Origin: Planoprotostelium fungivorum
Lineage: Eukaryota > Evosea > Variosea > Cavosteliida > Cavosteliaceae
Direction of reading: 5' to 3'
DNA length: 42,251 nt
Assembly (NCBI GenBank): GCA_003024175.1
Contig: MDYQ01000230.1
Span: 1 to 42,251 of the forward strand
Shown: in pieces, positions 39,615-42,251 of the stretch
How the letters are laid out: every line of letters begins with the position of its first letter
Numbering within the stretch: position 1 is the stretch's first letter
Translations under genes and position numbers: made by a program
Notes under the pieces: model-generated
What the model saw: the letters and a program-made list of their open reading frames with translations, nothing else
The model's database searches: none
What the model was told of the DNA's origin: nothing

Positions 39615-42251
39615 ATGGACCAATCAGAAGGATGGGGAGCCAAAGGGGTCTTCTCCGTCATTCTACTCGTAGCTGGCGCGATATACATCCTCTGGCAGGT
39701 GCGTATCTGTTGCATTTTCGGAGGATCGTTCGCCGAGATGAATCACTCGGAAGAACATCTACTTCGTTCTGTCTAAAGAGTTTAAAGTCAACTGATCCTC
39801 TCGAGCAGAGACCGAAAAAGGACTCTTCCGTTGATGACACAAATTCCGCAGACGCGACCCCCACAGTCAATGCTGAAGAGATTCGACAGGCCAGGCTGAA
39901 GAGATTCGAGAGGTAATGACGATCATCGGGTACACATTCTCCTCAACGTCTAACTTTATCACAGATCTCCTCCGGCTCTGTTGAGAGAGCCTCAGAAAGA
40001 GACCACTGAGACCCAAGTGAGTTGATAACATGTTCACCCCATTCGGTTCTGATGTTCGACAAGGAGGTCGTCAACCCAGACGGAACGAAAACAAAGGCGA
40101 GGTCCTGGTCTGACGTTCCCCCAATGGAGGTGATTATCCATCTTCATCATTAATCTCCAACGAGGAAACACCTCACCGAACGACTCGTTTCACTGCCGTT
40201 ATCCTTCTCAACTCGTTACAGGAGGACATCACCCCAACCAGCACTGCCCCCTCCACCGATGAACTCCTCGATACCCCCACCGAGACTCCAACTCAAACGA
40301 CCGAGCCATCCTCAGCTGAATCATCGTCTACAACGACAAAGTCACCGATCAAGCCGATCAGATTGACACCAGAAGAGAGAAATCACAGGTCCATCTGCAA
40401 CATCTTCCACGTCAGCTTAGACGAGGTGAAAACGATCCGTACGTCTGTTTTTCGGAAGAATTGACTCGTTGTAGACAAGAAATCAGGGAAGATACTTGAG
40501 AGAGATTGCCATGGAGAAGAAGGAGCAGTCAGAACACTTTTTCTCTGACGTAGATATCGATCCCATCATCATAGAGAGCACGATGAATCTGTCTCCCGTT
40601 CAGCAGGTGATTCTTTCTGTGTAATTTTCACGCAAATTAATCGTTGTAGATCGAACACTTTGACTCCTGTTACAAGCGCCTCCAAGCTGAGAAAAATACT
40701 GAGGTGAAGAGTCTACGAAATTTTTACTTCCATTTCATCAATGAAATATTTTCTCCTGACTCTTTTCAAATTTTTCTCATGTCTATCAGACTTCTATTTC
40801 GACCATTCAAGAGCATTGCTCCCGCAGCATCGTCAGCTTCACTGGTTTAGCAGTACAATCTAACCCAGAAGCCCTACTGGAAATCGTAGAGAGAGATCCC
40901 TCTTCACTTCCACTGTCCAACGAACTGTTACTCAAGGTGATTTTGGCGGGAAATTTTGGGACTGATGGTACAGGTCCACCAGGAATTTGGGACGGACGTG
41001 GAGACATCTCTTCAGTGGGTCATGAGTGCAGCGACGTCTAAATTGAAAAATGGAAAGAGGCTGTTGGATGTTGAAGTCAACCCAAGGCTGCAAGTGAGTT
41101 GTAGATAGAATATTCGAGGAAATTAATGGGTGAAGGTATTGACCGTCTTGACGAGCCATCCACTGTTTGTGAAAGCGGTGAGAAATTTGGTGGAAAATTC
41201 GATCTGACCGGTTGTAGTTGGTTGATCTACCCGAATTTCTTCCCAATGGATTGAACGGAAGAGAAATGCAGGAGAAGACAGCCTTCGGTCCACTCTTCTC
41301 TTACTCTGTTGATCTCGTGAGTTCTCCCTCACCATCATCACTGTCATCATCGCTGACATCATCACCACCATCATCATCTCATGTCATGATCATCTACCGC
41401 TTCCGTTTTCATTCTCGATCAAGGAGTGAACATGACTGAGAGTGAAACAGGAAGACGTTCGAGAATATTTCCGCAATCCAACACAGATGACACTGAACAA
41501 CGCACAATCATCTTACAACACCGTAAGGTCACAATTATCCAACGTTCAGGTACTTTCACCCCCTCCGAAATTTCTGACACTTTTCTCAGAATAGTGTCCA
41601 CCAGATTCTGAGAAATTGTTTACGTACGGACGATCACTGCAAGAAGAAGATTTTGGATTGGATCACAGCGGCCGTCCTGTCAAACTACAACCGGACGAAG
41701 ATGCATTACGATGAAAAGTCCATCAGCACGGAAGGCTTCGTCATGAACTTGTGCATCGTTCTGTTCAAGTTCTGCTCTCCCTTTACCACCAACCGTAACG
41801 TGAGTTTTCGACGATTTTTCTATCTGACGAGAGGTACAGTTTCAAAAGATTGTGAACAGTTACATGAATCGTAACGAGAGGATATCGATCAAAGAAGAGA
41901 CGAGACTGGGAGCCACACCAGAAGACGTAACAAAATATGTCGATGAAATTTCATCTAATTCTACAGAGCCACCTTCCTTTGTCACCGAGGTGAATTTTCA
42001 CATTTCTCCAATATATCTTTTCATTTCCAAAAAAATTGAAGAGAAAGTTGAAGAAAAATTTAGATTTTCTTCTTGACGTTGCACGGCTTACACACTGGTG
42101 TCGTGCGAACTCTCTCGCGGTACAACTCGTTCATTCAGAGCATCGCCAAACTGCAGGCGAAAAAGAGAGAAATGGAGGAGAACCGAGCACAGTGGGGTGC
42201 TCTAGCGGACGTCTATCTACAACGAGTCACTGCTGATCTCGAGAAGATGTA
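39615..42251 (+). CDS. UFD2/UBE4-type ubiquitin chain elongation factor (E4), 3' end outside window, with predicted N-terminal membrane segment
   Basis: UFD2 extends ubiquitin chains for p97/proteasome delivery. Start ATG 39615 (exon 39615-39698) with hydrophobic GVFSVILLVAGAIYILW. The next exon (from 39809, phase 0) gives the family N-terminus NAEEIRQARLKRFER (UBE4: SADEIRRRRLARL). Then RSPPALLREPQ, RSICNIFHVSLDE, RYLREIAMEKKE, IDPIIIESTMNLSPVQQ, HFDSCYKRLQAEK, and LTSHPLFVKALVDLPEFL. The Ufd2 core starts with EDVREYFRNPTQMTLNN, KKILDWITAAVLSNYNRTK and STEGFVMNLCIVLFKFC (family DGFMMNLxxVLLKLCdPF). The U-box should lie beyond 42251. Three introns end in or carry TCGTTGTAG. A membrane segment on an E4 enzyme is unusual. 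Confidence 0.82.
40641..40650 (+). repeat. Intronic motif copy at a 3' splice site of the UFD2-like gene
   Basis: TCGTTGTAGA spans the acceptor: the AG is at 40648-40649 and the exon begins ATCGAACACTTTGAC (IEHFD) at 40650. The intron before it (about 40608-40649) is 42 nt. Confidence 0.65.

Noticed and set aside
39365-39916. Plus-strand open frame of 183 codons across the RAD5/HLTF-UFD2 divergent region
   Set aside because: It runs through the UFD2 intron and the antisense of RAD5/HLTF; the UFD2 homology uses another frame and start.

Overview
This is nuclear DNA from a protist, not a bacterium. Every long gene is cut by many tiny spliceosomal introns (mostly about 35-60 nt, GT-AG, donors usually gtgag or gtga). 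There are AATAAA signals, a eukaryotic-type tRNA-Gly and eukaryote-only proteins. The gene set points to an amoebozoan: an LRR receptor-like TKL kinase, a stefin-type cystatin, an IPT/TIG factor resembling CudA/STAT-like proteins, and a GH113-like TIM-barrel family. A protosteloid amoeba (Planoprotostelium/Protostelium type) is my best guess; this is inference. Genes are packed on both strands with short spacers. I spliced exons by eye using frame continuity and family resemblance, so gene ends are firmer than every internal junction.

Layout. 1-2864 (+): 3' part of a BIG/ARFGEF Sec7-family GEF. 3283-4542 (+): eroded USP-type deubiquitinase. 4730-4800 (-): tRNA-Gly(UCC). 4904-10217 (-): LRR receptor-like kinase. 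10941-12870 (-): membrane-anchored GH113-like protein that seems to lack both catalytic acids. 12925-13746 (-): ankyrin protein. 13816-15191 (+): Lys/Glu-rich protein ending in a helicase-associated-type domain. 15351-15747 (+): glutaredoxin-like protein. 15774-16056: a 141-bp duplication around a single N, probably an assembly seam. 16026-17690 (-): membrane protein with a TspO/MBR-like end. 18032-18434 (+): cystatin. 19176-21376 (+): IPT/TIG protein. 21682-25065 (+): TTI1. 25159-26082 (-): unknown membrane protein. 26520-28936 (-): SERRATE/ARS2. 29324-29631 (-): small protease-inhibitor-like protein. 29709-30740 (-): uncertain gene. 31107-31853 (-): THOC7. 31955-34649 (+): MUS81 with an inserted SAM domain. 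34650-35457: atypical CpG-poor spacer. 35458-39218 (-): RAD5/HLTF-type SNF2-RING ATPase. 39615-42251 (+, partial): UFD2/UBE4 with a predicted N-terminal membrane segment.

Functional groups: genome maintenance (TTI1, MUS81, RAD5/HLTF), ubiquitin (USP-like, RAD5 RING, UFD2), RNA processing and export (ARS2, THOC7), membrane traffic and signalling (BIG, LRR kinase), and protease inhibition (cystatin, small inhibitor). There is no operon logic; several pairs are divergent and share short promoters.

The most interesting pattern is a short sequence, TCTACAACGA and its complement TCGTTGTAGA (often extended to TCTACAACGAGYC), that recurs inside the tiny introns of unrelated genes. Some copies are self-palindromic. 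Some supply the 3' splice-site AG. In TTI1 two pairs of different introns carry perfectly complementary 13-mers, one pair flanking a 54-nt exon.
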